Of a DNA stretch of 64,000 nt, positions 23,165-34,859 are shown piece after piece. Below the pieces are notes generated by a model. That model was not told where the DNA came from. It searched no databases and worked only from the letters and a program-made list of their open reading frames with translations. Within the stretch, counting starts at the first letter, position 1, and every line of letters begins with the position of its first letter. The translations under genes and the position numbers were made by a program. Source of the stretch: Paramacrobiotus metropolitanus (taxonomy: Eukaryota > Tardigrada > Eutardigrada > Parachela > Macrobiotidae); NCBI RefSeq assembly GCF_019649055.1, contig NW_026570274.1, positions 958,314 to 1,022,313 of the forward strand. The letters are read 5' to 3'.

Positions 23165-24020
23165 GCGGTAGCACGTCTGTTTCCTGATCTCCGTTTATCT
23201 TCCCGACAATTTGTTGACCGATATATTGCTGATTAAAACAACCCGCTGATTACTGATCGACAAATCGCTTTTCGACAATTGTGCTGCCGGATGCTGTGCA
23301 GAAACTATTTCGTTGACCGACAGAATGCTTATCGATTTGGTTTCTGGAATCCTTAGCTTTCTGTCTTATGATTTCTTATGATTATTCGTATGTTGTACGT
23401 GTCATTCTTACACGTCGATTTTTCTCTTATTTCGGTCACTTTAAGTGTACGGCTTCTTATTTTGGTCACCGGTCACTTGCACTACCCCCGTGTGGCGCGC
23501 TCCATGAACAGCTGCTGGTCGCACGCACAACGTACTTTTTGATTTGTTTTCACTGGTCTGCACTCTGTACTCTGTAGTCTGCAGTCATCAAAATAAATCT
23601 GCAAATGTTGAATTAGAAATTTCCAGGAATTTGCAAACGTGTAAGAGGTATTCTTTTACTTTGCAACCGGTCCAACTCCTGTTCCCCTGTTGGTTTTTTT
23701 ATGGAAACTTTTTTAAGTTGCTGCTTCGAAATTCATCAGCGACGTTTCTGCTATGAAAACTATTCATTTCTGGTTTGTTTGTTTGCCAGGAATTTCAACA
23801 CCAGGTGACCAAAATATGAGAAATACCGAAACACCTTCAGAATGTTGTCAGCAAAATGTTGGTGTGTAGCAATTGATCGTTCAGCACCCCATCGATCTTC
23901 GAGTTGTCGCTTTAACAAATACTCGGGTAAGCATTTGTCCGTCAAAAAAAGGTCGTCAGCAAGACAGCGGTCAGCAAATTGCCGGTGCGCCTTTTATTGT
24001 GCCCTCTGCAGGGTTATTAC
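23165..24020 (+). repeat. Repeat R1, copy B, with nested R4
   Basis: The left part (to about 23390) and right part (from about 23855) match R1 at 17335-18370, e.g. TCCCGACAATTTG and ACTCGGGTAAGCATTTGTC. Between them lies R4 copy B. The 5' block and the terminal GCATTTTTGACTG block of R1 are not present in this copy. Confidence 0.65.
23395..23855. mobile_element. Repeat R4, copy B, inserted in R1
   Basis: Begins CGATTTTTCTCTTATTTCGG and has CTTATTTTGGTCACC near the left end and GGTGACCAAAATATGAGAA near the right end, forming inverted termini of about 15-20 bases. The interior matches 15355-15640 in reverse complement. Interruption of R1 shows that R4 arrived later. No transposase frame is present. 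Confidence 0.6.
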
Positions 24021-25885
24021 CATCGCTCCTGGTGCGACGATTGAGTGCTTCGGAAGCTAATACGCAGTGATACGTTGTGGGGAGACCAGCGTGGTCAGTA
24101 GCTCCGCAAAGGTGACCAGCGGCAATTTGCTAGAGCTATTTGATATTCAGGTGTTTGTATAAATAACGGAATACCAAATAGCCGAAGCATATTATCGATC
24201 GAGCAGATGTTTACTTTTTTATCGCCATTGTTATTGACATTTCTTCGGGCTGCCCTTGTAGCCATTCGCCATTCGTTGTTGGCGGCGGAAACTGTTACGT
24301 ACCATGCGGAAGCTGGGTAACCATGAGAGCATAATGACATATTCCTGATATTATACAGTTATGTAAGCTGTTATTAAACATGGAATATGCCATGTTAATG
24401 ATTGTTGCGTGTGTATCGCTTATGTTAAGTGCTGCTTAATGGTTTCTTAATGAGCTCTTAATGGGATGAGTGTACTGACTGATGTCATAGTTAGATCAGC
24501 GTCCTAACGTCGTTTTAGTATTTACGGCTTTTTAGCCTGTAGAGCATTTTAGTACGTTGGATTTTCAAGTCTAGGTCACTCTCCTAGCTCTGCTGTATAC
24601 AGACTAGCTTCCGGAAGTGTCTATTAAAATTTTGCTGACCTTTCGTGTTCCGCTGTCTACAAACCCCGGAAGTGCCCATTAAAATGTAGTTGAAAAATCA
24701 TGTCATGTTGCTTATGCTTACATTGCGCTACCTCCGGTATTCATGCAACCCAACGCATTTATAAGCGTATCAAAACTGTAGAGCACACCGTCAGTCGCCT
24801 AAATCGTCACTCACGGTAGCCCTTCTATACCACCGTATACTGGTATCACGGTTCCGTTCTACCATCCCACGTTGGATGTGGAGGATTACCCCAAAGCACC
24901 GGCATTGCTCTGTACAATGACGCTGTTTCGGTTCCGTTACCGTCCAACTACTTTGTACAGTTTGACGACGTCGGTTCCGTATGTTGTTCAGCGAGCTGCG
25001 CATTATGCATCCACGTTGTGCTGGCCAGGTGAGATGCGCGCTGCCAGTTATATCGGCTATGCCAAATACACTAATCCATCGGAAGTTGCGTTTCAAGCGG
25101 ATTAGTTTCGATGGTCCGTCGCTGATTTGGCACGAGGATTTTGAACTTTGCCTTGTATGTCCGTGAATGCGTAAAGGGTTCCCCGAGACACCGTCCGCTA
25201 GTCCGTGTTGCAATCAAATTATGATAAGCTATTATTGTTGATTAGTTTTGTGACAGAAAATTTGTAATGTGTAATGTTGAGATTTTATCAGCCGCTGCGT
25301 CTTGCCGACCATCCCTCGATAGATAGCCTTCGAAATGCATATGTTTCCGTATTGGACCGAAGCCAAAATGATAACTTCCGCACAAAATCTCAACACTCTA
25401 TCATAAAGCCTGGCATAGAACCAAAAAAATCAGGCGAAAAGTGTAGTACAAAACCTCAGGTTCCGATGATCATCCAAATGACCAGTGGTAAGCAAGTGGT
25501 ATAAACATTCAAAAACTCCCACAAAATTAATTTTTCCTGATTACGTAAATTATTATGTTACGAAACACCAGTTTTCAAATCGGTATCTGCGCTTCACCTT
25601 GTAGCTGACTTTGGCGGGTTAACTTGCTTGGTATGGGCTAGCAAATATTCCAAAGAAGAAAATCTTATAGATGAGCATTTTTCAAATTTCCATTGGCCAA
25701 ATTTTTTGAAATTACGGGCTAATTGTAGCACCATTATTGTGGATTTTTTGCGTTTTTTTGTACATCGGTACTGCATAGGCATCTGGATTGAATGTGTGCA
25801 TTTACTGCACGCCTATTGTACCCTTGAACTGAGGCATTTCAAATCCTGTTTTCTCCTGCTTGCGTGATACGTTAACCCAAGGGCA
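24021..25885. other. Gene-free stretch
   Basis: Frames of up to 140 codons occur but show no recognisable domain or splice-supported continuation. I could not support a gene here. Confidence 0.45.
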
Positions 25886-25891
25886 AACAAG

Positions 25892-25938
25892 AAAATCCAA
25901 ATGCACAAGATCGAGTGCATTTGGATTTCTTGTTTGAG
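25892..25938. repeat. Short perfect-type hairpin next to tandem repeat
   Basis: Arms of about 20-22 bases (CAAACAAGAAAATCCAAATG and its complement, one base different) around an 8-base loop. It lies directly before the 148-bp tandem array. Confidence 0.8.
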
Positions 25939-25946
25939 TGCATTAA

Positions 25947-26380
25947 GTCAAATTTTTTTTTTCAAACCGATTGCAGATTCGAACTCAGCGCATCAAATAA
26001 AGCTTAAATGTCCAGTTTTAAATGATTTGACCGTGTAGTTATCGAGATCTGAAACACACGTCAAGTTAGATGCCGGGTACCGGTAACTTTTAAAGGTCAA
26101 ATTTTTTTTTCAAACCGATTGCAGATTCGAACTCAGCGCATCAAATAAAGCTTAAATGTCCAGTTTTAAATGATTTGACCGTGTAGTTATCGAGATCTGA
26201 AACACACGTCAAGTTAGATGCCGGGTACCGGTAACTTTTAAAGGTCAAATTTTTTTTTCAAACCGATTGCAGATTCGAACTCAGCGCATCAAATAAAGCT
26301 TAAATGTCCAGTTTTAAATGATTTGACCGTGTAGTTATCGAGATCTGAAACACACGTCAAGTTAGATGCCGGGTACCAAT
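25947..26380 (+). repeat. 148-bp tandem repeat, about 2.9 units
   Basis: Units start at 25947, 26096 and 26244 with GTCAAATTTTTT. They are identical except for poly-T length, and the last unit is cut short after GCCGGGTACC. A diverged piece (GTCAAGTTAAGTTGCCGG) occurs singly at 45390-45415 in the gustatory-receptor gene intron. No coding frame. Confidence 0.95.
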
Positions 26381-26839
26381 AACAGTTTCTACGAGTACGT
26401 ATATTGCTAGAATCGGAAGTCTAGCGTGTAGCCAGTTATCGGCACGAAGTATTGTAGCGATAGAAATTAGATGTACGGCTAGTAGGAGTGTTAACTGCTT
26501 TTCTCTGCTGATTATTAGTTGTTGTGTTATGAAGATCGAAGATCGGAATCCTTATTTCCCTCCATTTTACCGATCGCATCTCCACGGTCAGAAACATCTT
26601 GAAATCAGTCTTGCAGCAGCTTGCTCCGAATCTTGCTCCGCGCCTTCCGCGCTTCTTGCCCCTGTGCTTATGCACTTCTTGCCCACGCTTATGCGTTCTT
26701 GCTCCTCAGCTTGCGTTGCTCGCTGAATCTTGCTGCGTTGTAGTTGCTGATAAACACCTGCGATGACCTTGTGTTGTGTTGCGTAATCGCTATGGGATGA
26801 TCGTGCATCCCCCATCGTTGTCAGCTGTTTAAGCGTAGT

Positions 26840-26965
26840 TAGCTTCCGGTCAGCATCGCTGCCGACCGTGCCAACCTTTCCTACACTAACAGCCGACAGA
26901 TCGTGGTATGGTGGATTAACCAACCCTCTAGAACAGCAGTGAAACCGGCTGCTATTACAGTATCT
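26840..26965 (+). repeat. Dispersed repeat pair with 30845-30985
   Basis: Shares CTTCCGGTCAGCAT, CGACCGTGCCA and ATCGTGGTA.GGTGGAT with 30838-30960. Here it sits immediately before a retrotransposon 3' end. Confidence 0.6.
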
Positions 26966-26999
26966 ATCTGTGAAGCGCCATACTGCCTAAAGTAATCTG

Positions 27000-27705
27000 T
27001 CGTTCGGGGTGTGGATTCACGAACTGCCCGCAGCATGCCCGGCAATCTGCTGGAGAACAACGCCTTCCGATTTAGTGTCGCGTTGCGTTTGGATTTCCGA
27101 TTTTGGAAGCGCCACCTGTATCCCCGCAAGTTGGTATATGCGGCGTGTCGGTCGACGAATTCGGCCGGCACGGACCCCGGTACAAAGCGTCTGCGGGAAG
27201 ACTGCTACGACTCGACGGTATCAGCGGTGAGTTCACTCGTGGACTGAAGACGGCCGGCTTTCCATCCGGAATGGAGCCGAAAGACCTCTCCGTGAAAGAT
27301 CGCAAAAGACCAGATGTGATCACCCTCGTACCTTGGGAACGCGGAAAGCTGCTGGCTATCGACGTGACTTGCGTGGACACACTTGCCGCCTCAAACATCG
27401 ATCGCACGTAGGTGAACGATGCGGCCGCAGCAGAACACGCCGAAAGAGGAAAACTGACGAAACATAAATGGCTATAACCACGTTATATCTTCATGGCGGC
27501 AGCATTCCAAGTTAACGAACCGTGGGGAGACGGAACCAAAAACCTTGTGGATAAGATTGGAAACGGTATGGCATCGCCACAGGCTAGAAACGTGCAAAAG
27601 AGTTTTTTAGACAGCGATTTTCTATCCAGATACAGTGTGAAAATGTAATTTGTGTAATGGGTACAATTCCCGATCAGGATAGCATTGAGGAAGTGTTTCT
27701 GTTAT
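27000..27705 (+). mobile_element. Non-LTR retrotransposon 3' end, copy 2
   Basis: Reads VWIHELPAACPAICWRTT-like then, in another frame, GVSVDEFGRHGPRYK and SVKDRKRPDVITLVPWERGK. This is the C-terminal Cys/His plus RPD..TLVPW..GK..DVT region of invertebrate LINE polyproteins. A TAG follows at about 27409. The terminal block GTACAATTCCCGATCAGGAT is shared with the 46 kb copy. Frameshifts and stops make it inactive, and the 5' part (reverse transcriptase) is missing. Confidence 0.8.
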
Positions 27706-27863
27706 AAAATTTTTCTAGTATTAAGATTTTACTTGTTTTGTGATACGGTATCACGAAAAATTTTTCTAGTATTAAGTTTTTACTTGTTTCGTGATACTTA
27801 TTAAAGGTCCCTGGAGATCTGTTATCTTTACTGGATTCATAACCGTTATGGTATAGAACTTCT

Positions 27864-28060
27864 AAACCTGATTTTAGTTTTGTTTCTTCTTCCGTTCGTA
27901 CGAGACGACGTCTGATACATATGGCATCTCGTTTGATAATCGTAATCATAGCTGCTTCGTGACCTTGCATCCTTTTCCAAACCTGTACAGTCGCTCCCTC
28001 GAAGCGCTGAGTAAGCAGTTCGATTTGAGATGCTTCAAGAGCATAGTTTTAGTATCGGAT
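27864..28060 (+). repeat. Dispersed repeat R2, copy B
   Basis: Mate of 19914-20118, about 80% alike by eye, lying just after the retrotransposon fragment and before a 7TM relic. Confidence 0.7.
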
Positions 28061-28234
28061 CATTGTACATGGCAACCATAATGCGCCCAATTATACGGCA
28101 GCTTATTAAATTACACCGCACAACGTTTGCAAACAACGGTCATTCTTTCTGCTTGAAATGTAGAAGTAAGAAACGTAGATGATTCGTTTTATGCATACTC
28201 AGTACACCCATCGCTTCTCCCTCTGATTTCTTCT

Positions 28235-28430
28235 GGCACATTATATGTTGGGTTATTGTTAAATTTGGAACCGCGGACCGGCTAGCCGATCTCCGCTTTT
28301 CTAGTTCGGCATTTGCACACTGCTTTGATAATCACTAGTTTCCGCAGCATTTTCGTCGTATTTCCGGCCGCCATATGGTCACTGGCGCCCAACTTTGCGG
28401 TGGTCGTCTTATGCAAGGGGCCTACATTTA
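28235..28430 (+). pseudogene. 7TM receptor fragment (N-terminus and TM1)
   Basis: The DNA around TTTCCGGCCGCCATATGGTCACTGGCGCCC aligns with the start of the 39760 receptor and with its 5' flank (GCCGATCTCCGCTTTT against GCCGATTTCCACTTTT). It reads FPAAIWSLAPNFAVVVLC and then stops. The initiator ATG is lost and no later helix follows, so this is a truncated duplicate. Confidence 0.75.
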
Positions 28431-28756
28431 GATGAGCCAGTCAATTCTTAAAATTATTCATCGTCAATTCAAAATCCGTGCTGTACCTAGTGTGACCTCC
28501 AGATGCGCACGTCGTTCCGCAGTTGCGCCCGAATTTCCTGCTGCACCGCCGTCGTTACCGCTGCCGTTCTTGGTAGCATTTGCGACCACCAGTCTGGATG
28601 AGTCGGATTCATCTGAACGAGTAGAATTCGACATTTTCATTATTATTTTAATATACAGTATTCCGCTGCATAAATCAGTGTATTAATCAACCATGACACT
28701 AGCTTATCCGACTTGGTCTTACCATTAGTGCATAGAGTAAGGTCAACGCACCAGCC

Positions 28757-29125
28757 TAAGGAATGTGGCCCGGTAAATAACATGATATTCGTGTGCATAC
28801 ACGGGATGACGAAAACTTTCGCTGCCGTGCACTCCCAACCATTTTTTGTACTGTGTTATGAGTCATAACTTCTGACCATTTTGTACAGGATTTGCGTACG
28901 TAGGCGTGAAAATCATTTACGCGCGCAACATCGGTTGCTTATGGAAAGTTATAAGCGAATCAAAATAACATAAAGTGTAAATGCGTTCATGTGTACGGGA
29001 AGCCTCATTTTAAGTAAACCGATCTTCTCAAATTTAATAAACTGTAGCGTTTGGGAGTGCGCTACAGCGAAAGTCTCCGTGGATGTGCATAATGTGCACG
29101 AACTGGGTGCTATGTACCGGACCAA
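28757..29125. repeat. Palindromic element R5, copy 3 (shorter)
   Basis: Has R5 termini (GTGGCCCGGTA and TACCGGACC) and the GCGCGCAACATCGGTT landmark in the left arm. Arms are more diverged and the central ~300 bp of the longer copies is missing. Confidence 0.75.
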
Positions 29126-29344
29126 ACCAGTCCGTGCATAAACTGCATTTCATTCTGCCGTGGTCGTTCATGCAGCCTCTGTCAATTTGATTAACAATTT
29201 TCTCAACAGAACTGATTTAAAGTATGAGAACATCGAAGCATATGTCGGGCAAGGCGAGAAGTACAAGTACTACCCAGACAACGCCATCCAGCTTACTCGC
29301 ATATGTATTGTATTAATGTACGTATTTCATGTGGCTTTCAGGTT

Positions 29345-29425
29345 TTCTTCTCTATAAGTTACAGTAGCTTTCTCTATAAGTTACAGTAGTTCATGTGGCT
29401 TTCAGGTTTTCTTCCCTATAAGTTA
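29345..29425 (+). repeat. Local duplication
   Basis: TTCTCTATAAGTTACAGTAG and CATGTGGCTTTCAGGTTTTC are each repeated within 80 bases. Confidence 0.7.
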
Positions 29426-29452
29426 CAGACCTTAGTTACAAGTTATACATAC

Positions 29453-31447
29453 CGAATACGGTCACGTGGTACTTAATAACCGCGGATCCATGAGCATTTG
29501 TGGCTGTACACTGGTAATGTCCACTGTCGCTCACTTGCACATCTTCCATGCGCAATGAGAAGTTGACCACCGACGAGGATATCCTTTCCGTCTACGATCA
29601 TTAAAAATGCCCGATAAAATACTGTAACGATAGTAAATTGTAGTACCGCCAAATGGGATTGTTAATTCTTATCTACATCAGTTATTGGCTCATTCATTGC
29701 TTGTCTTCCTCATTAAAATGACATATGTTTAAGCATCTCATTTGTCTTACCGTTTTACCGCTACAACCTCGATGCTTTTGACTTTTACTTTGGCGCACTA
29801 GAATCATTCTTGGATTTACTTCTTACTAGCTAGATAATCTTGCTTTTGCCTTCTTGCTATATATGGAACGTTTCGTGGAACGTGGAAAAAAAGTGGAACG
29901 TTTTTTTTTCTTCTTGTAGTCATTGTAGTCATCTGTAGACAACCTGTAGACACCCTGTAGACAACCATACATCCTAAGAAAACCTAAGAAACCAGGTGAC
30001 TACAGTATGTCTACAGTGGTGTCTACAGGCTGTCTACAGATGACTACCGGTGTATACACTATACAGACAGAGCATCGAGCTGAACCTAAGAAGGCCTGTC
30101 TGTATACGGCGGTAGACATCCGTAGACAGCCTGTAGACACCCTTTAGACAACTTGTAGACAACCTGTATACATCCTAAGAAAACCTAAGAAACCTAAGAA
30201 ACCTGTATACATCCTAAGAAAACCTAAGAAACCTAAGAAACCAGGTGACTACAGGTCTACGGGCTGTCTACAGGGCGTCTACAGATGTAAACAGCAGAAC
30301 TTCCAGCGGAACCTAAGAAGGCCTGCCTGTAATACACCGGTAGACATCCGTAGACACCCTGTAGACAACCTGTATACATCCTAAAAATCCTAAAAAACCT
30401 AAGAAACCAGGTAACTACAGTATGTCATTGTCTACAGTGGTGTCTACGGGCTGTCTACAGATGACTACCGGTTTATGCAAGCAGTTTCATCCAGCTGGAT
30501 CCAGATAGGGCTGCCTGTATACAGCGGTAGACATCCGTAGACTACCTGTAGACACCGTTGTAGACAACCTGTATACATCCTCAGAAACCAGGTGACTACC
30601 GATCGGTCTACAAGGTGTCCACAGCTTGTATACAGAGGTCTACTGTGACTACAAGGAGAGGAAAAACGATTCACTTTTTTTCTTTGGTACGAAACGTGCC
30701 ACAGGTGCTCTTGCCCAGATTATTTGCTAATAAGAATCGTGCCGTGACTGTCATGTATTGCGTTGTTGTTTGTAATCACGTCAGGATGAATCGTCTCATC
30801 TCACTCAGTGTAGTTGTGTAATTGCCACCTTACTTCCGGTCAGCATTTTACCGGCCGTGCCACTGTGCCAGCCTTTTAATTACCAGTTACCATTAGCAGC
30901 CGCTACATCGTGGTACGGTGGATAAACCATCCCACTAGAAGAGCAGCTTAACTGGCTTCTGTTGCAATACTGTGCAAATGCAATAGTCATTCAGCTCCCG
31001 ACCCACGAGTTCCGGGCGAATAGCCCATCCCTAAATTTTATCACCAGTACGAAATCCCAAACTGACTTGATTAACGACCAGCCCGTCCTTTTTCCAGATG
31101 GTCGCCGGCTTAGGGATACCTCTGGCCGGACAGAATAACGTAAGGGTGTCACCAATGGGTCGCGTCCATTCGAATTCGTCCGGCAAAGCTGCGTTGGCTG
31201 GAAAGTAATAGTCCATGTATGGCGCTCCTAGAAACAGGGCTTGTGTTGCTCCTCACTTGATAAATGCTGTTATTTTACGGTTTAACTAGCGGGTCTCTCA
31301 AAATCCAAAACACGATAACCCTTTAGAATACCTAAGTGCTACCAACTCACCAGCTTCCCATGGTCGGTGCGCATTCCAGGCAAGATGACCACTGGTTAAC
31401 AGCAACAGAGAAGCACACCACAGCAGCAGGTGCACTGCCGTATCCAT
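29453..31447 (-). CDS. FGFR-type Ig-domain secreted or membrane protein (5' exons)
   Basis: Three exons join in frame: 31447-31351, 31227-31067 and 29591-29453. Exon 1 encodes a signal peptide (MDTAVHLLLWCASLLLLTSG). Exons 2 and 3 form one I-set Ig domain: Cys in LTLFCPARG, Trp in ATIWKKDG, and the DSGHYQC terminal motif followed by a last strand YHVTV. PARG-P-P..W.K.G spacing and the NAHGS segment resemble the second Ig domain of FGF receptors and FGFRL1. The donor after VVNQ is GTCAGT. No further exon was found to the left, where R5 and a receptor relic lie, so the gene may be truncated. A kinase or transmembrane part is not visible. Confidence 0.7.
29880..30650. repeat. GTAGAC/GTCTAC and CCTAAGAAA array
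   Basis: Blocks of CTGTAGACA, CATCCTAAGAAAACCTAAGA, CCAGGTGACTACAG and CTGTCTACAG alternate with higher-order spacing near 200 bases; GGTAGACATCCGTAGAC recurs at about 30110, 30340 and 30522. Both orientations of GTAGAC occur within each unit, so the units are self-complementary. It lies in intron 2 of the FGFR-type gene. Confidence 0.85.
30838..30985 (+). repeat. Dispersed repeat pair with 26840-26965
   Basis: Carries the same CTTCCGGTCAGCAT..ATCGTGGTACGGTGGAT block, here without the retrotransposon end. Confidence 0.6.
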
Positions 31448-31449
31448 TT

Positions 31450-32465
31450 ATGTGAACAAATTCGCAGTTTGTGGCCTATTTTGAACCTGCCAAAAACGAG
31501 CTCTTTATGACAATTTATTCTATAAAATCCAGAAAAGAAGAGCAGATGTTTACGTCAGTGTTTATCTAAGTGTTTATCCACTGTTTACTTATTTGTTTGT
31601 TAACCAACACCGTTTATCTTGCGTGTTTCCAGTTTTGGAGTGAAAGGAGCATCCATGCATTGAAATTATGCTTTAATGTTCTCTTCACAAACATACCGGT
31701 TACGCAAATATTATATGAAAAGAGATACGAGATCGCATGAAAACCTTTCTCACAAGAAAACATGATCTTATAAACATCATAATATATTCATGCAAATAAA
31801 ATTAAAATACTTCACGAAATATTATAAGTAAATATAGAGCGGTTACTATGCAGATCGTTACTATTTTTAATTTTACACATACAGAGTACACATTCTTTTA
31901 TTTTTTTTATTTTATTTGTACGAATTTTTATTCATTATTATACAAATTTATAAATTGTAATCAGGTCCTGCCATAGATTAAAACAAAAACAACATTAAGC
32001 ACGTGACTGCAGTAAAACTTTACGTTCAATATGTCCTGTAAGGCTGTAATACAGCAATTCCTGCATAAAATTGACCTAACTTAAATAAGGCAGGAGAAAT
32101 TAAATAGTTTAACCACTACAGATTGCATTGTACAGATATGAATGTTGCGAATATGGCGTAAAGGATTATAATATTATTAATTTTGATTACTGTTGCAGCG
32201 TTGCTTACCTAAAAGTGGGTCAACCACGAGCGCATCCACGTAGCAGTTCAAAGTAAATGAGATGAGGAAATGGCCAAAGTTAGTACCGTAAGGTGTGGCA
32301 ACAGCCCAAGGCGTTGAAAAATTCTCACTAAGAATAGCGATTTCTTGTTAATTATCAGTCGAGCGAAGGCGAAAACAGAGCGAAATATTTGACAAATCGA
32401 AGCACTGTTGTAGACACTCTGTGCAACATAATACTAGATTTCACCTATTCAGGAGACAGGCCTAT
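31450..32465. other. AT-rich stretch without gene
   Basis: Upstream flank of the FGFR-type gene. No coding frame, RNA gene or repeat is recognised. Confidence 0.5.
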
Positions 32466-32467
32466 CT

Positions 32468-33385
32468 TACCATGCTTGCGATGGGACTGGCGGGATCAAT
32501 GTATTGTACAGTAAAGTGCTCGTAAATTTGGACAGCCAGAATATTCTGCATGCGGCTGTTACCGTCAAATCATCCGCTGGCCGCTGCCCATCAACCGAAT
32601 GAAGAGATGCCAATCGTGCAGCTAATTGTCAGCTGTGTGGCGCCATTCCAAGTGCTTGCCCACTACCGCTGTCCGATTCTCAGCGGGTTGCCGTCAGCCG
32701 AAATATTCAACAGCCAGCGGTAGAGTGACCGGTTACCGGTATATGGCTTCAGCTGCCGGACAATGGAACATTCGAAAAATGCTACGTTAATTCCCTGAGT
32801 CATCCCTCTTATTTCCCGACAATTTGCCCGATCTATTGCTGGAAAACATAGCTTGCAATACACACAGATTGCTGACCGACCATTTGCTTGTCAACTTTCG
32901 CTGCAGAAACCATTTCCTTAACCGAACGCTTGCTGATCAGTGATCGGTCTGGTATCGAGATTTCTTAGATTACTGAGTTTTTTACCTGGATATCTTTGGT
33001 ATCTTAAAGGTTTCTAGGCTCTTAGGTTCTCTTGGATTTCTTGGATTGCTTATGTTTTTAGCCTACTTGACTTGTGTAGGGTTTGTGTTAGCTTTCTTAC
33101 GCTTTTTGCAAGTTTTCTTCTTAGTCACTTATTGCGCTTTAGGTTTCTTAGTGTTTCTTGCATTTTCCTGTGTTTTCTTAGGCTTTAACAGGATCTTTTT
33201 TTCGGTCATCAGAATGCCGTTTAACATTCTCTTACGGCTCCTGCTGGTCAGTGTATCGGGATACGCCGTCAACGGCTGTCCTTCCGACGGTCCGAAGTCT
33301 GGTAAGCTCTGGTAATGGCATGTCTATCGATCATCGATGCTAAGACTGCTGCAAAGGAAAGCATTTTTGTCTGTTAAGGATACTG
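32468..33385 (+). repeat. Repeat R1, copy C
   Basis: Mate of 17335-18370, including the start CTTACCATGC, the T-rich TTTCTTAGG section, and the terminal GCATTTTTGTCTGTTAAGGA. The Ig gene copy 3 follows at 34.9 kb, after an R5 element. Confidence 0.75.
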
Positions 33386-33734
33386 GGTCGTGAAGGTGGG
33401 ATACACACAGCCCTGCCGGGCCAAGTTGGGACAGTCATAAAAATTCCTCTACTTTTACCCGTGAAGTCTAAAATTTTTATTTAGGTGTTGCATAATAGCT
33501 CTTGGTCTGTAACATCTTTCAAATTTTTTATTTCGATGCAAAAAGCTAAAGCACAGGGGACGGGAGTTAAATGTTTAATTCCATTTTTAATGCAAAAATC
33601 GCGCTGCTGACTGCGAAACAATCAAGCTCCTTCGAGAATAATTTTAAAATCTGAGTAGGTTAGGAACTACCACCTAAGAGCGTGGTTTTCTAACGGTTCC
33701 TTCCTTCACTTCGTCTAAACACTAGCATTTTGCT

Positions 33735-34424
33735 TAATGGAAGTGAGTCGGTACATGGTACTAAATTCGTGTACATGCACGAAAAGTTTACTTTCGCGCA
33801 CTCCCAAACCCATTTTTGTTTCGTTTTATGCCATTCTGTAGCCAGATGATTTGTCTACACTGGCGTGAAAACCGTTTGTGTGCGCAACATCCGGTTCGGA
33901 AGTTATGACTGTTAGAAAATTCCAATAAGTTTAAACTTTAAATGTATTCCGGTGTACCATAAGTCTCATTATGGACCGATCGATCTCTTCCAAATTTTGC
34001 ATGTAAATGCACCTGGCCATGAAGATCGTTTTTATACCGATCCACTGTTCTAGCATGTTTTTCGAATTTTACAATGAATTTCAAAATTTTCAAATTTTAA
34101 AATTTGAAAAAAATTATGAAAGTCTGGATCGGTGTAAAAACGATCTTCATGACCGTGTGCGTTTATGTGCCAAAATTTGAAGGAGATCGGCCCATAATGA
34201 GACTTTTGGTACACCAAAATGCATTTAAACTTTTGGAATTTCTAACAGCCATAACTCCCGAACCGGATGTTGCGCGCACAAACGGTATTCACGCCCGTGT
34301 ATACAAATCATCTGGCTACAGGATGTCATAAAATAAAACAGAAATATGCTTGGAAGTGCGCGAAACTGAAAGATTTCGTGCATGTACAGTACACGAATTT
34401 GGTACCATATACCGGCCCACTTCG
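33735..34424. repeat. Palindromic element R5, copy 2
   Basis: About 690 bp, nearly all one inverted repeat, with the same landmarks as copy 1 (GTGCGCAACATCCGGTT; GAAGATCGTTTTTA.ACCGATC). It lies between repeat R1 and Ig copy 3, which it appears to have separated. Confidence 0.9.
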
Positions 34425-34431
34425 CGCATTG

Positions 34432-34486
34432 CAGAGAAATGCGGTTGCCTAGAGCGATCCGCGCTCTAGGCAACCGCATTTCTCTG
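34432..34486. repeat. Perfect 25-bp hairpin
   Basis: Arms 34432-34456 and 34462-34486 are exact reverse complements (core GCGGTTGCCTAGAGCG) around a 5-nt loop. It lies directly beside the right end of R5 copy 2. It could be a structured RNA, a terminator-like fold or an insertion footprint. Confidence 0.9.
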
Positions 34487-34859
34487 TAGTGCTCTCTTTA
34501 ACATACAAGTCTATGGAACATGCGCCTTCCTTCGAGTTGACCTCGAGCACTGATCGCGCCCAGAAATTTCAGCTAACCTATACAAGATACCCCTTTGGAC
34601 CACGCAATAGTTCTGGAAAACTTAAACGCAAAAGCATCAATTGGTGCATTTCTTAGGGCTGCAGTTATAAGAGGCCGAAAAAAGCCCCCACCACACCCCT
34701 TTAATCGCCCCGTGGCTCCTTACTGCCATGTCGAACGACATCAACTTTAACACTATTGGATTCACAATAAAAAGTTATCTTATAAGAGTACAAACATAGA
34801 AACAAACTGCAGTATGGGAATTTATTCGAATTTGTTTTACGCAACTGTTCCAACTTGGC

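Noticed and set aside
26260-26300. GATTCGAACTC in the 148-bp repeat as a tRNA-like B box
   Set aside because: The flanking bases do not form a T-arm stem and there is no A box or cloverleaf on either strand.
33046-33315. 89-codon Phe/Leu-rich frame resembling a membrane protein
   Set aside because: It is a translation of TTTCTTAGG-type T-rich repeat inside R1; other R1 copies do not keep the frame.
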